Source: Tindallia californiensis
Lineage (GTDB): Bacteria > Bacillota > Clostridia > Peptostreptococcales > Tindalliaceae
Reading direction: 5' to 3'
NCBI RefSeq assembly: GCF_900107405.1
Contig: NZ_FNPV01000008.1
Location: forward strand, 62,001-126,000
DNA length: 64,000 bases
How positions within the stretch are numbered: position 1 is the first letter of the stretch; the number at the start of each line of letters is the position of its first letter. The position numbers and the translations under genes are program-made. The notes under the pieces are model-generated. The model had not been told where the DNA came from. It made no database searches and saw only the letters and a program-made list of their open reading frames with translations. Positions 16,137 to 25,191 of this stretch are shown piece by piece.

Positions 16137-17660
16137 CTAAAATTCTATTTCAAACAGCTCTGATTCTTTCACTAAATAGAACCGGTCTCCACTTTTAACG
16201 GCCACTTTTTCACCATGCGGAAAAGCTTCTCCTGTTTCGGACCAATAGGTTCCATTGGCTGAAAGGTCTGTGATCCATCCATTTCCTTTTTCCGGATCAA
16301 ATTCTATTTTTAAGTGTTGGCGGCTTATTTCTTCCCGATGTGCCGGGTATACCACATGAGCCATACTGGCATCCCGACCAATAATAAGCTGATTTTCGGC
16401 CAACTCTATCCCCTGCCCTTCAAATTCTCCTAACAAACCCCAAATCACAGCCCTTCCAGGAATTTTTTCTTCTTCTAAGGCCAGAGGTGCCTGCTTTGTT
16501 GATTCTGATCCATCATATTCCTGTGGCTCTCTTTTAGGCTGTCTTTTCATTTCTCCGGAAGAACTTTTCCGAAAAATCAAAATCATCCCTGCTAAGACGG
16601 CCAGCAATGCAATCCCTATCATAATCGTTATTCTATTATCACCATTTTCATCCCCTTGTCCACTGGATGCCGAAGCTTCTTCTATCGCCTCTTCCCCCTC
16701 CTCTGGCGGATCTTCCAATGGTGGATCTTCCGTTGTTGCATTTTCTCCTGCAACAAGAAGGTCTCCTTCCGGCGCTTCTGCACCATCTACCAAAATTAAC
16801 AAATAATCAAAAATCATTTCATCCTGATCGGATCGGATAATGATTCTAGCGGCTCCTTCCCGATGAGCTTCCACAATGCCTTCTTTGGTAACCGTTGCTA
16901 CCGATGGTTCTGTCGATTCAAACCACACAGCCTGATTCGTAGCGTCTGCCGGAACGATTTCATATAATAAGTTTTTTTTCTCTCCTGAGTTGATATGGAC
17001 TGTCTCTTCCTCAAAAACAACGGCTTCTGTTAACACAATTACCTCGATGGTAATGCTGGCGCTTTGATTTCCATCCTGACTCTCGGCCTGAAGTTTGGTT
17101 TTTCCAGCTTCCATGGCTTCTACCTGAATTTGATGCCAGGATCCAAAACCATGACTATCTCGATCAATAATCCGGACAACGTCCTCATCGTCACTGCTCC
17201 AGCGCAGGTTTTTATTGGTTGCATCTGACGGGTGAAGGGTTACCGTCAATGCTTCCTTAGTGCCTCTTACCAATTCCATATCTGACTGATCAATATTTAT
17301 TCCCGTAACCGGCACCACTACTCTGATCGTAGTTTTTGCTGAATGACCTTCCGGAGTATGAACCGATACCGTTGTTGTGCCGGCACTTACTGCCTTTATT
17401 CTTGCCTGCAAAGGGTTATCAGATGACGGACTTACCGTTGCAACTCCAGGGTTTTCCACCCGCCACTGGATACCCTCCCGTCCAGCCTCTTCCGGCGAAA
17501 GATTTGCCGTCATTTCTATTGACGACCCTCTGTGAATGGTTATATCACTTCGATTTAATGAAATACCTGTAGCTGGTAACTGTCCCTGAACCTCCAAAGT
17601 CAGTACCAGTGTCAGCAGGTAAATCAACACCACCAGTCCGGTTATTTTTTTTGTCTTCAT
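16137..17660 (-). CDS. Ig-like (BIG_2) repeat membrane protein with cytoplasmic FHA domain
   Basis: A 507-residue protein: signal/anchor (1-26), three bacterial Ig-like domains (about 30-290; recurrent patterns such as ISLNRSDITIHRG, INIDQSDMELVRG and ATNQAVWFES), an acidic spacer, one transmembrane helix (about 343-362) and a C-terminal FHA domain (about 420-507; LIIGRDASMAHVVYP, ISRQHLKIEF, LSANGTYW). The Ig part faces outside and the phosphothreonine-binding FHA part inside, so it could couple a surface ligand to the kinases of the same operon. The FHA sequence resembles that of the protease at 20646-22163 closely enough (GRDxxMAHxVYP) to suggest duplication within the cluster. Confidence 0.8.
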   Translation of the reverse strand: MKTKKITGLVVLIYLLTLVLTLEVQGQLPATGISLNRSDITIHRGSSIEMTANLSPEEAGREGIQWRVENPGVATVSPSSDNPLQARIKAVSAGTTTVSVHTPEGHSAKTTIRVVVPVTGINIDQSDMELVRGTKEALTVTLHPSDATNKNLRWSSDDEDVVRIIDRDSHGFGSWHQIQVEAMEAGKTKLQAESQDGNQSASITIEVIVLTEAVVFEEETVHINSGEKKNLLYEIVPADATNQAVWFESTEPSVATVTKEGIVEAHREGAARIIIRSDQDEMIFDYLLILVDGAEAPEGDLLVAGENATTEDPPLEDPPEEGEEAIEEASASSGQGDENGDNRITIMIGIALLAVLAGMILIFRKSSSGEMKRQPKREPQEYDGSESTKQAPLALEEEKIPGRAVIWGLLGEFEGQGIELAENQLIIGRDASMAHVVYPAHREEISRQHLKIEFDPEKGNGWITDLSANGTYWSETGEAFPHGEKVAVKSGDRFYLVKESELFEIEF

Positions 17661-17694
17661 TGGGTATCATTCCTCCGTCCAGCGCTTATCTTCG

Positions 17695-19272
17695 TCATCC
17701 CACCATATAAATCAGAATGACGAGGGTTACCAACAATAAAATAACCCCTCCCATCATCATCAATCTTTTTGAGGCTGTATTAGTATTTTCCAGAAAAGCG
17801 GCTTGTTGTCCGACAGGAGTGGAAGACAAAGCCTTTTCATATTCTTGTAAAGTGTGAAGAACTTCTCCTCTTTCCGATAACAAATGCTTCCCATTAAAAT
17901 AGAAAGTAGTATGGCTAATTTTAATGTAGGTGGATTCCTTTAGAAGCGTTGCTCCTTTCACCGGGTTCCCATCCATAAAAGTCCCATGAGTGCTTCCCAG
18001 ATCCTGCAAATACCACTGTCCATTTTCTAAGGTGAGTCGTGCATGATGCCGAGAAATGGTTTCCTCCTGTATGACAATATCATTATCTGCTGATCTTCCA
18101 ATATTAATCACATTGCTATTTTTCATCCCCTGATACACAGGAGTTTGTACCGGCTGATAAGGAGTATTGACACGTTGCTGAGCTATCGTTGTCTGTTGCT
18201 GAAATTCCGGAGGCGGTGGTGGTGGCGGCGAAGGCAATGATGATGGTGCAGAATCCACTTCAACGGATGACGAAGGAGCCGGTTCAGCTTCCGGCACCGC
18301 TCTCGGTGCGTCACTCAGCAAGGCATTCTGAAAATCTACGATATGCTGAAATCGTTCTTCTACCTGCACAGCCAAGGCCTTTTCCAATGCTTGTCGCTGC
18401 TGCGGCGTTGTTTGCTGATAGATCCAATCCGGCCATGGAACCTGCTCATAATCCATCCGATCAAGGGCGTCCGGTAACATCTGCCCTGTTATGGTCTGGT
18501 AAAAAGTGGCAGCTGCCGCATAAATATCCGTCCAGGCACCTTGGTTCCCGCTTTGTCGGTATTGTTCCGGCGGAGCATAGCCCGGCTTTAGAATAATAGA
18601 ATAATTTCTTTTCTGCTGGGTCATGGCATGACGAGCGGCACCAAAGTCCAGAATCATTACCCGCGCACCTAAACTAAGAAAAATATTATCCGGGCTGATA
18701 TCACGATGCAAAAGACCAGCTTCATGGACTGTCTTCAAAGCGTCCAACACCGGCATCATGATTTGTTGAGCTTCATGGAAGGCTAAAGGGTGACCTTTTT
18801 CTTTCAGATAATCATTTAAAGCAATCCCCTGTATATAGTTCATCACCAAGTAAGCACTTTGCTTTTCCTTAAAAAAATCCTGAACAGAAACAATATTAGG
18901 ATGTTCTTCAAATTTGGCTAAGGTTCTGCCTTCTTCGAGAAATTTTTCCATCCCGTAATCATATTGTTCCTGCATTTCTCTATCATGAACCAGAATGTCA
19001 TACGTGTCTTGATCCCGTCTTACCAAATCTCTCGGAAAAAACTCTTTAATGGCCAGCTTTCGATCCAAGTACATATCATGGGCAAGATAAGTGATGCCAA
19101 AACCACCCTGACCTAGTGCTCTTCCCAACAGGTATTTTCGATTCAACACCGTACCCGGTGGTAGGTGCATATGAGAAGAAGCTTCGGAGCCTTCTTCCCA
19201 CCCACAGTTTTCGCAGATGGATTCTTCTGTCTTTTTTTCCATGCACCCCATGCAGCGTTCATTGGCTTTCAT
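17695..19272 (-). CDS. Ser/Thr protein kinase with zinc ribbon, FHA domain and C-terminal membrane anchor
   Basis: A 525-residue paralogue of the MORN kinase. It has CMGC...CENC (residues 8-24), a kinase domain with GQGGFGITYLA, IKEFFP, HRDISPDNI, DFGAAR and the PPEQY segment, a proline-rich linker (about 330-350, including an eight-proline run), an FHA domain (about 388-460; INIGRSADNDIVI, ISRHHARL, LGSTHGTF) and a C-terminal transmembrane helix (about 505-523). Kinase plus FHA on one chain suggests autophosphorylation-dependent recruitment. It lies 34 bases upstream of the Ig-FHA gene. The two PP2C phosphatases in the operon are the obvious antagonists. Confidence 0.83.
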   Translation of the reverse strand: MKANERCMGCMEKKTEESICENCGWEEGSEASSHMHLPPGTVLNRKYLLGRALGQGGFGITYLAHDMYLDRKLAIKEFFPRDLVRRDQDTYDILVHDREMQEQYDYGMEKFLEEGRTLAKFEEHPNIVSVQDFFKEKQSAYLVMNYIQGIALNDYLKEKGHPLAFHEAQQIMMPVLDALKTVHEAGLLHRDISPDNIFLSLGARVMILDFGAARHAMTQQKRNYSIILKPGYAPPEQYRQSGNQGAWTDIYAAAATFYQTITGQMLPDALDRMDYEQVPWPDWIYQQTTPQQRQALEKALAVQVEERFQHIVDFQNALLSDAPRAVPEAEPAPSSSVEVDSAPSSLPSPPPPPPPEFQQQTTIAQQRVNTPYQPVQTPVYQGMKNSNVINIGRSADNDIVIQEETISRHHARLTLENGQWYLQDLGSTHGTFMDGNPVKGATLLKESTYIKISHTTFYFNGKHLLSERGEVLHTLQEYEKALSSTPVGQQAAFLENTNTASKRLMMMGGVILLLVTLVILIYMVG

Positions 19273-19330
19273 TTGTCATCACCTGCTTTCTTCCCGTCTT
19301 TTCTCTTCATTGATATTTTTTCTTTTTTCC

Positions 19331-19894
19331 TTATTCTTTCTTCTCTTCTTTCTTCCAGGTAAATGCTTCACCACAGAAAGGAACAAACAGAAGCTTTGTT
19401 TCGCCCAGTTCAATTACATCATAAGGGTTGAGTACCATTGGCATTACCAGCTCTTCATCATTAATGTACACCAAACCTCTTCCGTCACCAGGATAAAGTC
19501 TAAACCGATGATCTTTCGGATTATAACTCACAATGGTATGATTTTCCCGAGAGATGGTTTCATCCCCTTCAATGCAGATGTCCATGCTGGGATCCCGTCC
19601 TACAAAATTCTTCTCAGCTACAATTCGATAATCTCGGCCTCGGTCTCCTCCTTCAATGCATACAAACCATCCAACCACAGGATCAATGCCCATTTTTTTG
19701 TGGAAAACCCCCATGGTACGCCCTTCTTCCGCTGGTCTGGGCGCAGCGTTTTGCTTCCGTGCTGCCGGTGTTGATCTTTTTGCCATGGTTTTTTGAATAT
19801 CTATGTCCAGACTCTGAACTCCGCAGTAAGGGCATCCGCTATGATTATTAGAATCATAATAATGACCATTCTGGCATCTGGTTAGTTTACTCAT
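19331..19894 (-). CDS. Cytosolic FHA-domain protein with N-terminal zinc-knuckle motif
   Basis: A 187-residue protein without membrane segments. The N-terminus RCQNGHYYDSNNHSGCPYCG has a CxxGH...CPYC zinc-binding pattern seen in FHA proteins of type VI/VII-associated and similar kinase clusters. The FHA fold covers about 70-180 (NFVGRDPSMDICIEGD, ISRENHTIVSY). It probably reads phosphothreonine marks set by the neighbouring kinases. The start has TAGGAGG upstream and the gene is 12 bases downstream of the PP2C gene. Confidence 0.78.
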   Translation of the reverse strand: MSKLTRCQNGHYYDSNNHSGCPYCGVQSLDIDIQKTMAKRSTPAARKQNAAPRPAEEGRTMGVFHKKMGIDPVVGWFVCIEGGDRGRDYRIVAEKNFVGRDPSMDICIEGDETISRENHTIVSYNPKDHRFRLYPGDGRGLVYINDEELVMPMVLNPYDVIELGETKLLFVPFCGEAFTWKKEEKKE

Positions 19895-19906
19895 CTTTAA
19901 CGCCTC

Positions 19907-20635
19907 CTATTTTACGGTCAGTGCAATCGCCGTATAATTATCCTGATCCTTAGGTGCTCGCTCTCTGATTCTGCCTTCCATTATTTCCAACCATTCCTGA
20001 GGATCATTACTGTTGCGAAAGCTTTCTTCCATTTCTCCTTCTTCCAGATATTCCCAAAAGCCATCGGTACAGAGCAACAGTGCATCTCTTCGCTCCAGTT
20101 CTACTGGCTTTTCTAAAATCTGCCACTTCATCGACTCGCTTCCATCCATGACGGCTGTTAAACGGTTCCTATCTTCATGGTGCCGTATCTCTGACGGATC
20201 AATTTCTCCAATATCCGCCAGTTTTTGTGGCAGGCTATGATCTTTCGTACAGGAAATCATCTTTCCACCCCGGAAATGATATAGCCTGGAATCTCCGATA
20301 TGTCCCCATATTCCACGCTGATGATTGCCTGCCCATATGACCAAGGTTGTTTTCATGCCGGCCAAATGTGGTTCGTACACCTGCCCTTCAGCCAGTCTCT
20401 TATTAGCCTTAATAAAGTATCGATGCAGTCCTTCGGCTGAACAGTCCGGATAATCACCAAAATCTTCCAGCACTGACTGTACAGCAGTCCGGGAGGCTTT
20501 TTCGCCTCCCCGATGTCCTCCCAGTCCATCAGCTAATACGGCACATAACAGTCCCTCTTTGGTATAACATCCACAATAATCTTCGTTGCGTTTGCGTCCT
20601 CCTGTTTTAGAAATCGTGGCATGTAGTATTTTCAT
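19907..20635 (-). CDS. PP2C-family Ser/Thr protein phosphatase
   Basis: A 242-residue, single-domain metal-dependent phosphatase. Metal-binding motifs: RKRNEDYCG (about 14-22), VLADGLGGHRGGE (about 33-45), WGHIGDSRLYHF (about 110-121), LLCTDGFWEY (about 186-195) and the final DNYTAIAL. It would remove phosphates added by the two kinases of the operon. It follows the protease-FHA gene by 10 bases. A second PP2C gene (22212-22988) is only distantly similar, so this is not a recent duplicate. Confidence 0.88.
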   Translation of the reverse strand: MKILHATISKTGGRKRNEDYCGCYTKEGLLCAVLADGLGGHRGGEKASRTAVQSVLEDFGDYPDCSAEGLHRYFIKANKRLAEGQVYEPHLAGMKTTLVIWAGNHQRGIWGHIGDSRLYHFRGGKMISCTKDHSLPQKLADIGEIDPSEIRHHEDRNRLTAVMDGSESMKWQILEKPVELERRDALLLCTDGFWEYLEEGEMEESFRNSNDPQEWLEIMEGRIRERAPKDQDNYTAIALTVK

Positions 20636-20645
20636 GACGCTTCAC

Positions 20646-22163
20646 CTAATCTTTCAATACCAGTTCAAATACTTCTTTTGGATCTGCCAGATAGAACCGA
20701 TCTCCCGGCTTTAGATAATATGGTTTTCCGGAATCCAGTTTTTCATTAGAGGAAAGAAAGGTTCCGTTAGAGGAAGAATCTTCCAAAACAAACTGCCGGG
20801 TTCTGTCATCGTATCTGACGGTTACATGCTTACGGCTTATTTCTTCCAAAGACTGCGGATATACCAGATGCGCCATTCGGGGATCTCTTCCGATAATCAA
20901 CTGTCCATCTACAAATTCAACAGACTGTCCAGAGAAATGTCCGGACACTCCCTTTAATCCCGGCCCAGCGCTTACAGGTTCTTGCTTTGGTTTTGCTCGG
21001 GTCACAGGCGCTGTCTGCGGATCCATCCTTGGCTGTGTCACTCCTCCTGCTGCTGGTGGCGGCGGTGTGCCAGGGATCTGATGTGGTGGTGTTTGTTGCG
21101 GAATGGGTGGCGGTGCCTGACCTGACATCGAAGGTCCCGCTGCCTGAGCCGCTGGTTTACTACGGCCTTTCATGACCATGACAATTCCACCTAATACTAC
21201 CAAAAGGCCTATTCCAATGCCTCCGGCCATCATCATATTCATGCCGCCTTCATCCGTTGCTGCTTGAGTGGTAGCTGTTGCATCGGTTTCCGGTGGAGCT
21301 GGTGTTGCCGTCGCCGTATCTTCTGCCGTAGCCGCACCTGGTCCTTCCGGTGTAACGGCTGCCAGCCCTTCCTCTTCTTCTGGATCACTCATTGGGTCCG
21401 GTGGCGTTTCAGAGGCACTTAAGTAGTTAATGCCCCGACGCATCAAAAACTCAGTCAAATAATCTACCTGTACCGCTATATTGGCTCCTTGTCCCCCGGT
21501 AAATCCCCAGGAGTTAATACCAACTACTTCTCCCTGTGCATTAACTAATGGGCCACCTGAATTACCCTGATTAACCGCTGCGTCGGTCTGGTAACTTCCA
21601 ATACCGCCAGGGGTAGCAATATTACTGATAATCCCCCTCGTTACGATAACATCTGTGTGATATCCAGAAGGAAAGGCCGTTGCCGTTGTCCAGGGAAATC
21701 CTAAGGCCCATACTTCATCCCCTACAGTTGTTTGTTCCCTGTCAGAAAATACCAGTGGCTCGTATCCAAAGAGCTGATGGTTCGGATCTACTCTTAAAAC
21801 AGCAATATCACTGTTAGGTAGCTGATGAAACACCGTTGCCGGCACCAAGTCATCCGCCGAAATCCACACTTTTACTTCAATACGGTTTACTTCCGGGAGC
21901 CCTTCTCCTCTCAGCATCATATTAACGGTATCAATATCCACAACATGCCATGCTGTTGCAATGTATTGAAAAGGTTCTCCATCACCTACAACAAATCCGC
22001 TTCCCCAGTTAAGTTCTGTATTGGTAGCCGGATCCCATACGGTGATCATCACCACACTTTTTGTGGCTTCTTCTATGGGATTTGCAAATACTGATACCGT
22101 TAGAAGGCTGATCATTAATACGGTTACTAACAGTAACATTCCTACCTTGCTCCTTTTTTTCAT
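20646..22163 (-). CDS. Membrane trypsin-like serine protease (HtrA-type) fused to FHA domain
   Basis: A 505-residue protein: signal peptide (1-27), trypsin-like domain with His in ATAWHVVD (about 74), Asp in NSDIAVLRV (about 122) and Ser in NQGNSGGPLV (about 200-209), an Ala/Thr/Pro-rich linker, a transmembrane helix (about 308-330), a proline-rich cytoplasmic linker and an FHA domain at the C-terminus (GRDPRMAHLVYP, ISRKHVTVRY, SSSNGTF). No PDZ domain is present, unlike typical HtrA. The protease faces outside and the FHA domain inside, so phosphorylation in the cell could control or localise an external protease. Confidence 0.82.
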   Translation of the reverse strand: MKKRSKVGMLLLVTVLMISLLTVSVFANPIEEATKSVVMITVWDPATNTELNWGSGFVVGDGEPFQYIATAWHVVDIDTVNMMLRGEGLPEVNRIEVKVWISADDLVPATVFHQLPNSDIAVLRVDPNHQLFGYEPLVFSDREQTTVGDEVWALGFPWTTATAFPSGYHTDVIVTRGIISNIATPGGIGSYQTDAAVNQGNSGGPLVNAQGEVVGINSWGFTGGQGANIAVQVDYLTEFLMRRGINYLSASETPPDPMSDPEEEEGLAAVTPEGPGAATAEDTATATPAPPETDATATTQAATDEGGMNMMMAGGIGIGLLVVLGGIVMVMKGRSKPAAQAAGPSMSGQAPPPIPQQTPPHQIPGTPPPPAAGGVTQPRMDPQTAPVTRAKPKQEPVSAGPGLKGVSGHFSGQSVEFVDGQLIIGRDPRMAHLVYPQSLEEISRKHVTVRYDDRTRQFVLEDSSSNGTFLSSNEKLDSGKPYYLKPGDRFYLADPKEVFELVLKD

Positions 22164-22211
22164 TATTACTCACTCCTTTTTTGGTCTGGTTAAGATTTTT
22201 TCTTAAAATTT

Positions 22212-22988
22212 TCACGATATAATTTTTAGTACAATAGCGGTAATATTATCCAGATGCCTTTTGTTTTTAGTAAACACCTGTTGTACCAATGCTTCTGCCG
22301 GATTTTCCATTTCTGCTTCCAGTGTTTCTTTTATGTCTGATGATGTCAGTACGTTATCTAGTCCATCACTGCATAAAAGCAGCTGATCCCCTCCTTCCAA
22401 GGATAATGGTGTTTGGTTCATATCCAGCTCCGGTATTTCCGGCAGTCCCAGATAGGATGTCAGATAGTCATGCTCCGGGTGGTTTTCCGCCTCTTTTTGT
22501 GTCATATTACCGTTAATTACTTCTTCCTGCAGTTCATTACCATAAATATGATCATGATTCAAACGCTGTAACTGACCTTTTCGATAATGGTATAGGTGAC
22601 TATCTCCCGCGGTTACCCAATACAAGGCTTGCTGTGAAAGCATGACGGCCACCAAGGTGGTGCCCATTTCTACCTCTTCCCCATCGACATAGGCTTTGTC
22701 AAATACAGCGGTATTGGCTATTTTAGATGTTCGTATTAAAAAAGAATCCGCTGATTCTTCTCTTTTTTTGTTTTCATATTCCCTTAAGAAAATATTAACA
22801 GCCGTATTGCTGGCTAAATTTCCAAAAGCCATACCTCCCATTCCATCGGCTAAAACAGCTACAAATCCTTTTTCGCCTAATGTTCCTTCCGCCGTCAGTC
22901 CAGCCATGCCAAAAGCATCTTCCTGCTCTTTTCGTGTCCCTAAATGCTGTGCATTATAGGGTTGAACCGTTATGGGATTGTTGTTCAT
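22212..22988 (-). CDS. PP2C-family Ser/Thr protein phosphatase
   Basis: A 258-residue phosphatase with RKEQEDAFGM (about 19-28), VLADGMGGMAFG (about 45-56), VTAGDSHLYHYRKG (about 121-134), LLLCSDGLDNVL (about 197-208) and LDNITAIVL at the end, thus all metal-binding aspartates. It starts six bases after the sortase stop, with AGGAGGAG upstream, and is transcribed with it. It is one of two phosphatases in the island; an eukaryotic-like kinase operon usually has one. Confidence 0.87.
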   Translation of the reverse strand: MNNNPITVQPYNAQHLGTRKEQEDAFGMAGLTAEGTLGEKGFVAVLADGMGGMAFGNLASNTAVNIFLREYENKKREESADSFLIRTSKIANTAVFDKAYVDGEEVEMGTTLVAVMLSQQALYWVTAGDSHLYHYRKGQLQRLNHDHIYGNELQEEVINGNMTQKEAENHPEHDYLTSYLGLPEIPELDMNQTPLSLEGGDQLLLCSDGLDNVLTSSDIKETLEAEMENPAEALVQQVFTKNKRHLDNITAIVLKIIS

Positions 22989-22994
22989 CTTTTT

Positions 22995-23648
22995 TCACTC
23001 CTCCTTTGGCATCGCTACTTCCAAATAGGCTCTGGCAATTAACCGATGAGTCCCAGGATGATTTTTGGGCTCGCAGGTTTGAAGGGTCAATGCCGGCTTT
23101 TCTGTGCTGTCAATAACACTCCAGTCATAAGGATCCACGATCTTCAGCCAGGCCATTTCGTATACAAAACGATGGGTTTCTGTTTCGAGAATAATCTGAT
23201 CACCAGGATTTAATTCGTCCAGGTCTCTAAAAAAAGCGTAAGAACCTCGACGATGGGCTGCAAAAGCTGTATTTCCTTTTTCAGTCCCCGGCAGATCACT
23301 CATTTCAAAATGAACCGGTGCTTTTCGAAGCAGTTCTTCATCAAAGACGCCACCATTGACCACTTCCATATCAAAATCAAGGACTGGTATTTTCATTCGC
23401 ATAGGTTCCCAGTCTTTCAGTTCTATTACCAATGAGGTGTCGGAAGCTTTCTGTTCCTTTGTGTTTTCTACATATTCTTTGACTGATCCGGTGGAAACAA
23501 CCACGCCGGTCTCAATAACCGGTGGCCTGCTAAAATAATAAAAGAGTATCCCTCCCACCAACATGACTAAGATTCCCATCTGCTTTTTTGATACATGTGG
23601 AAAGCTTTTACGTCCATTTTTCTTTTCTTCCATCTTCTCTCGTTCCAT
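22995..23648 (-). CDS. Sortase (class D-like)
   Basis: A 217-residue membrane-anchored transpeptidase. After a transmembrane helix (about 24-41) the sortase domain shows the catalytic His in AAHRRG (about 131), Cys in LTLQTCEP (about 188) and Arg in HRLIARAYL (about 200). The DLPGTEKGNTAFAAHRR and LNPGDQI patterns fit sortases of the D/E type. It is the first gene of the island; the last gene (13084-14199) carries an LPQTD sorting-type motif, so the cluster seems to encode both enzyme and substrate. Confidence 0.85.
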   Translation of the reverse strand: MEREKMEEKKNGRKSFPHVSKKQMGILVMLVGGILFYYFSRPPVIETGVVVSTGSVKEYVENTKEQKASDTSLVIELKDWEPMRMKIPVLDFDMEVVNGGVFDEELLRKAPVHFEMSDLPGTEKGNTAFAAHRRGSYAFFRDLDELNPGDQIILETETHRFVYEMAWLKIVDPYDWSVIDSTEKPALTLQTCEPKNHPGTHRLIARAYLEVAMPKEE

Positions 23649-23749
23649 AGCCTGTCCTCCACCTGTTTTGTCCCAGTTCTTTCTGTTTCAAAAGTATCAT
23701 GAAAACCGCATGTCAAACACACACGAAAAGGATAGGTTCCTTAAAAAAG

Positions 23750-23785
23750 AGCCGAAAAACACCTACCCAAAATGGGTAGGTGTTC
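23750..23785 (-). terminator. Intrinsic terminator after the membrane ferredoxin gene
   Basis: On the minus strand AACACCTACCCA pairs with TGGGTAGGTGTT and is followed by TTTCGGCTCTTTTTT. It separates the molybdate/ferredoxin block from the sortase-led operon. Confidence 0.75.
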
Positions 23786-23842
23786 TCTAACTTATTGAAA
23801 TTTCAATCTATTACATCTTTTCCTCTATTTCATCATTCTTTC

Positions 23843-24586
23843 TTATCCTGCCTGCTCTTCTTCCTTCGGTTGTTCCATCGACAAAATTTTCATCGGACAA
23901 TTTACGACACAGGTTTCACATTTGATACAATTAATATCCTCAAACTGTCCTTGAGAATTCCAATTTTTTTGTGGCGCTAATTGCATAGGGCATACTTTTT
24001 CGCATTTATCACAATGTTTGCATTTGTTTTCATCTGATATGGTTACCAATGTATCGCTTTTTTTATGAATATCCGCTACTTTTTTACTGATACTATATAC
24101 GGCCTTTTGCATGGTTCCCATCGGGCAAAATTGACACCATATTCTTGGATTCCCCAAAACAGCAACCAAACTGCCTACTACCATGACCATTAAGTACGTG
24201 ACTACAAAAACAAAACCCAGTTGGTCAAGAAAATCATAGCTTCCCCAGGCTTGAATGGCTCCCATGATTCGCCTGCCAAAGTTAACCATAAAGAACGCAA
24301 AAAAGGCCAGTATAAAGGCTTTTGATTTTAGGAAAGAAGGGATTTTCCTGTTTTGGCTTAATGGCAACATTACCACATCAAAAAGACTCCCATGAGGACA
24401 TACGTTTCCACACCAGTATCGTCCTTTGAAAAAAGAAGTCCCCATTAATCCTGCCATGATCAGAATCACCATCAAACCTAACTTTGGTTCCCATAATCCG
24501 CCTAAAGCTACCAGTACTGTAAAGAACCAGGCATATTTTCTTAAGCTAGTAAAAGTCCGGTTTGTTTTCATGTATTTTCCACTCAT
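23843..24586 (-). CDS. Membrane 4Fe-4S ferredoxin-type protein (NapH/NosR-like)
   Basis: A 247-residue polytopic membrane protein with four or so transmembrane helices. Two CxxxCP-type motifs (YWCGNVCPHG about residue 58 and WCQFCPMG about 149) lie at membrane borders, and the C-terminal cytoplasmic part has two [4Fe-4S] motifs, CKHCDKCEKVCP and CIKCETCVVNCP. NapH/NosR-type proteins move electrons between a quinol or ferredoxin pool and a membrane partner. The partner here could be the b561-like neighbour upstream (24697-25075). A consensus promoter at 24648-24676 drives it independently. Confidence 0.8.
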   Translation of the reverse strand: MSGKYMKTNRTFTSLRKYAWFFTVLVALGGLWEPKLGLMVILIMAGLMGTSFFKGRYWCGNVCPHGSLFDVVMLPLSQNRKIPSFLKSKAFILAFFAFFMVNFGRRIMGAIQAWGSYDFLDQLGFVFVVTYLMVMVVGSLVAVLGNPRIWCQFCPMGTMQKAVYSISKKVADIHKKSDTLVTISDENKCKHCDKCEKVCPMQLAPQKNWNSQGQFEDINCIKCETCVVNCPMKILSMEQPKEEEQAG

Positions 24587-24647
24587 TTACTTCCGCCTCC
24601 CCAGATACGATTCGCATACCCCTCCCCCGCAGGGTAGGTCTTTCACC

Positions 24648-24676
24648 ATTATAGATTCTTCTCTCTATAATGTCAA
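24648..24676 (-). promoter_or_regulatory. Consensus sigma-A promoter upstream of the membrane ferredoxin gene
   Basis: On the minus strand TTGACA (24676-24671) and TATAAT (24653-24648) are separated by exactly 17 bases: both hexamers are perfect. The transcript would begin around 24640 and has a leader of about 55 bases containing a conspicuous CCCTGCGGGGGAGGGG tract before the GGAGGCGGAAG ribosome-binding region. A perfect promoter is rare without a repressor, so an operator nearby is likely but not identifiable. Confidence 0.75.
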
Positions 24677-24696
24677 GGCTTCCTCTGGGATTCTGT

Positions 24697-25075
24697 TTAT
24701 ATCTTTAGCCAGTATGGCGAAATAATATGTGCCGCCAGCAGTGCCAGCATTACCACTGCCAAGAGCTTATGCAGCAAGCGCCATCTTTTTCGAAAAACAG
24801 CCATAGCTTGTCCGACAATAGCTACGACACCCATTCCTAAAAGTGTCAGCCACACCAGTGTACCAGAATGTAACCTCCAGCTCCCCCCCCAGCATCAAAT
24901 ATCCATGATAGCCTCCAACCACCACCATTAGTATTCCGATAGAGGGGTGGATTTTTCGAATAATCCGGTGCAGAGGAACCAGTGTTTTATCTTTTCCCAT
25001 TTTTTTCTTTATTGGATAGATACTTCCCATAAGAATGGCTGAAATGGTATTAATCCACCCAAGAAATCCTGCCAT
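24697..25075 (-). pseudogene. Cytochrome b561/ferric-reductase-like membrane protein, frameshifted in an 8-G run
   Basis: The ATG at 25075 opens a frame encoding MAGFLGWINTISAILMG ... HPSIGILMVVVGGYHGYLMLGG, with His residues placed as in four-helix b-type cytochromes. At 24883-24890 a run of eight Gs (minus strand) shifts the frame; the annotated-looking 102-residue product then ends in unrelated sequence. Reading with seven Gs gives a hydrophobic continuation to TAA at 24697-24699 (contains SGTLVWLTLLGMG, RWRLLHKLLAVVMLALLAAH), i.e. the missing two helices with further His residues. The restored protein is about 125 residues. Either the gene is broken, the base count is a sequencing error, or the tract is phase-variable. 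Confidence 0.75.
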
Positions 25076-25191
25076 ATGACCACTTCCTTACTTTTTGATT
25101 TCATTATCTCTTTGTTTCTTACCCATTCCTATTCTCATTCTTTCATTTTCTTCCAACCATTACTACGGCGAAGCCACTAGTTGATACCTTT

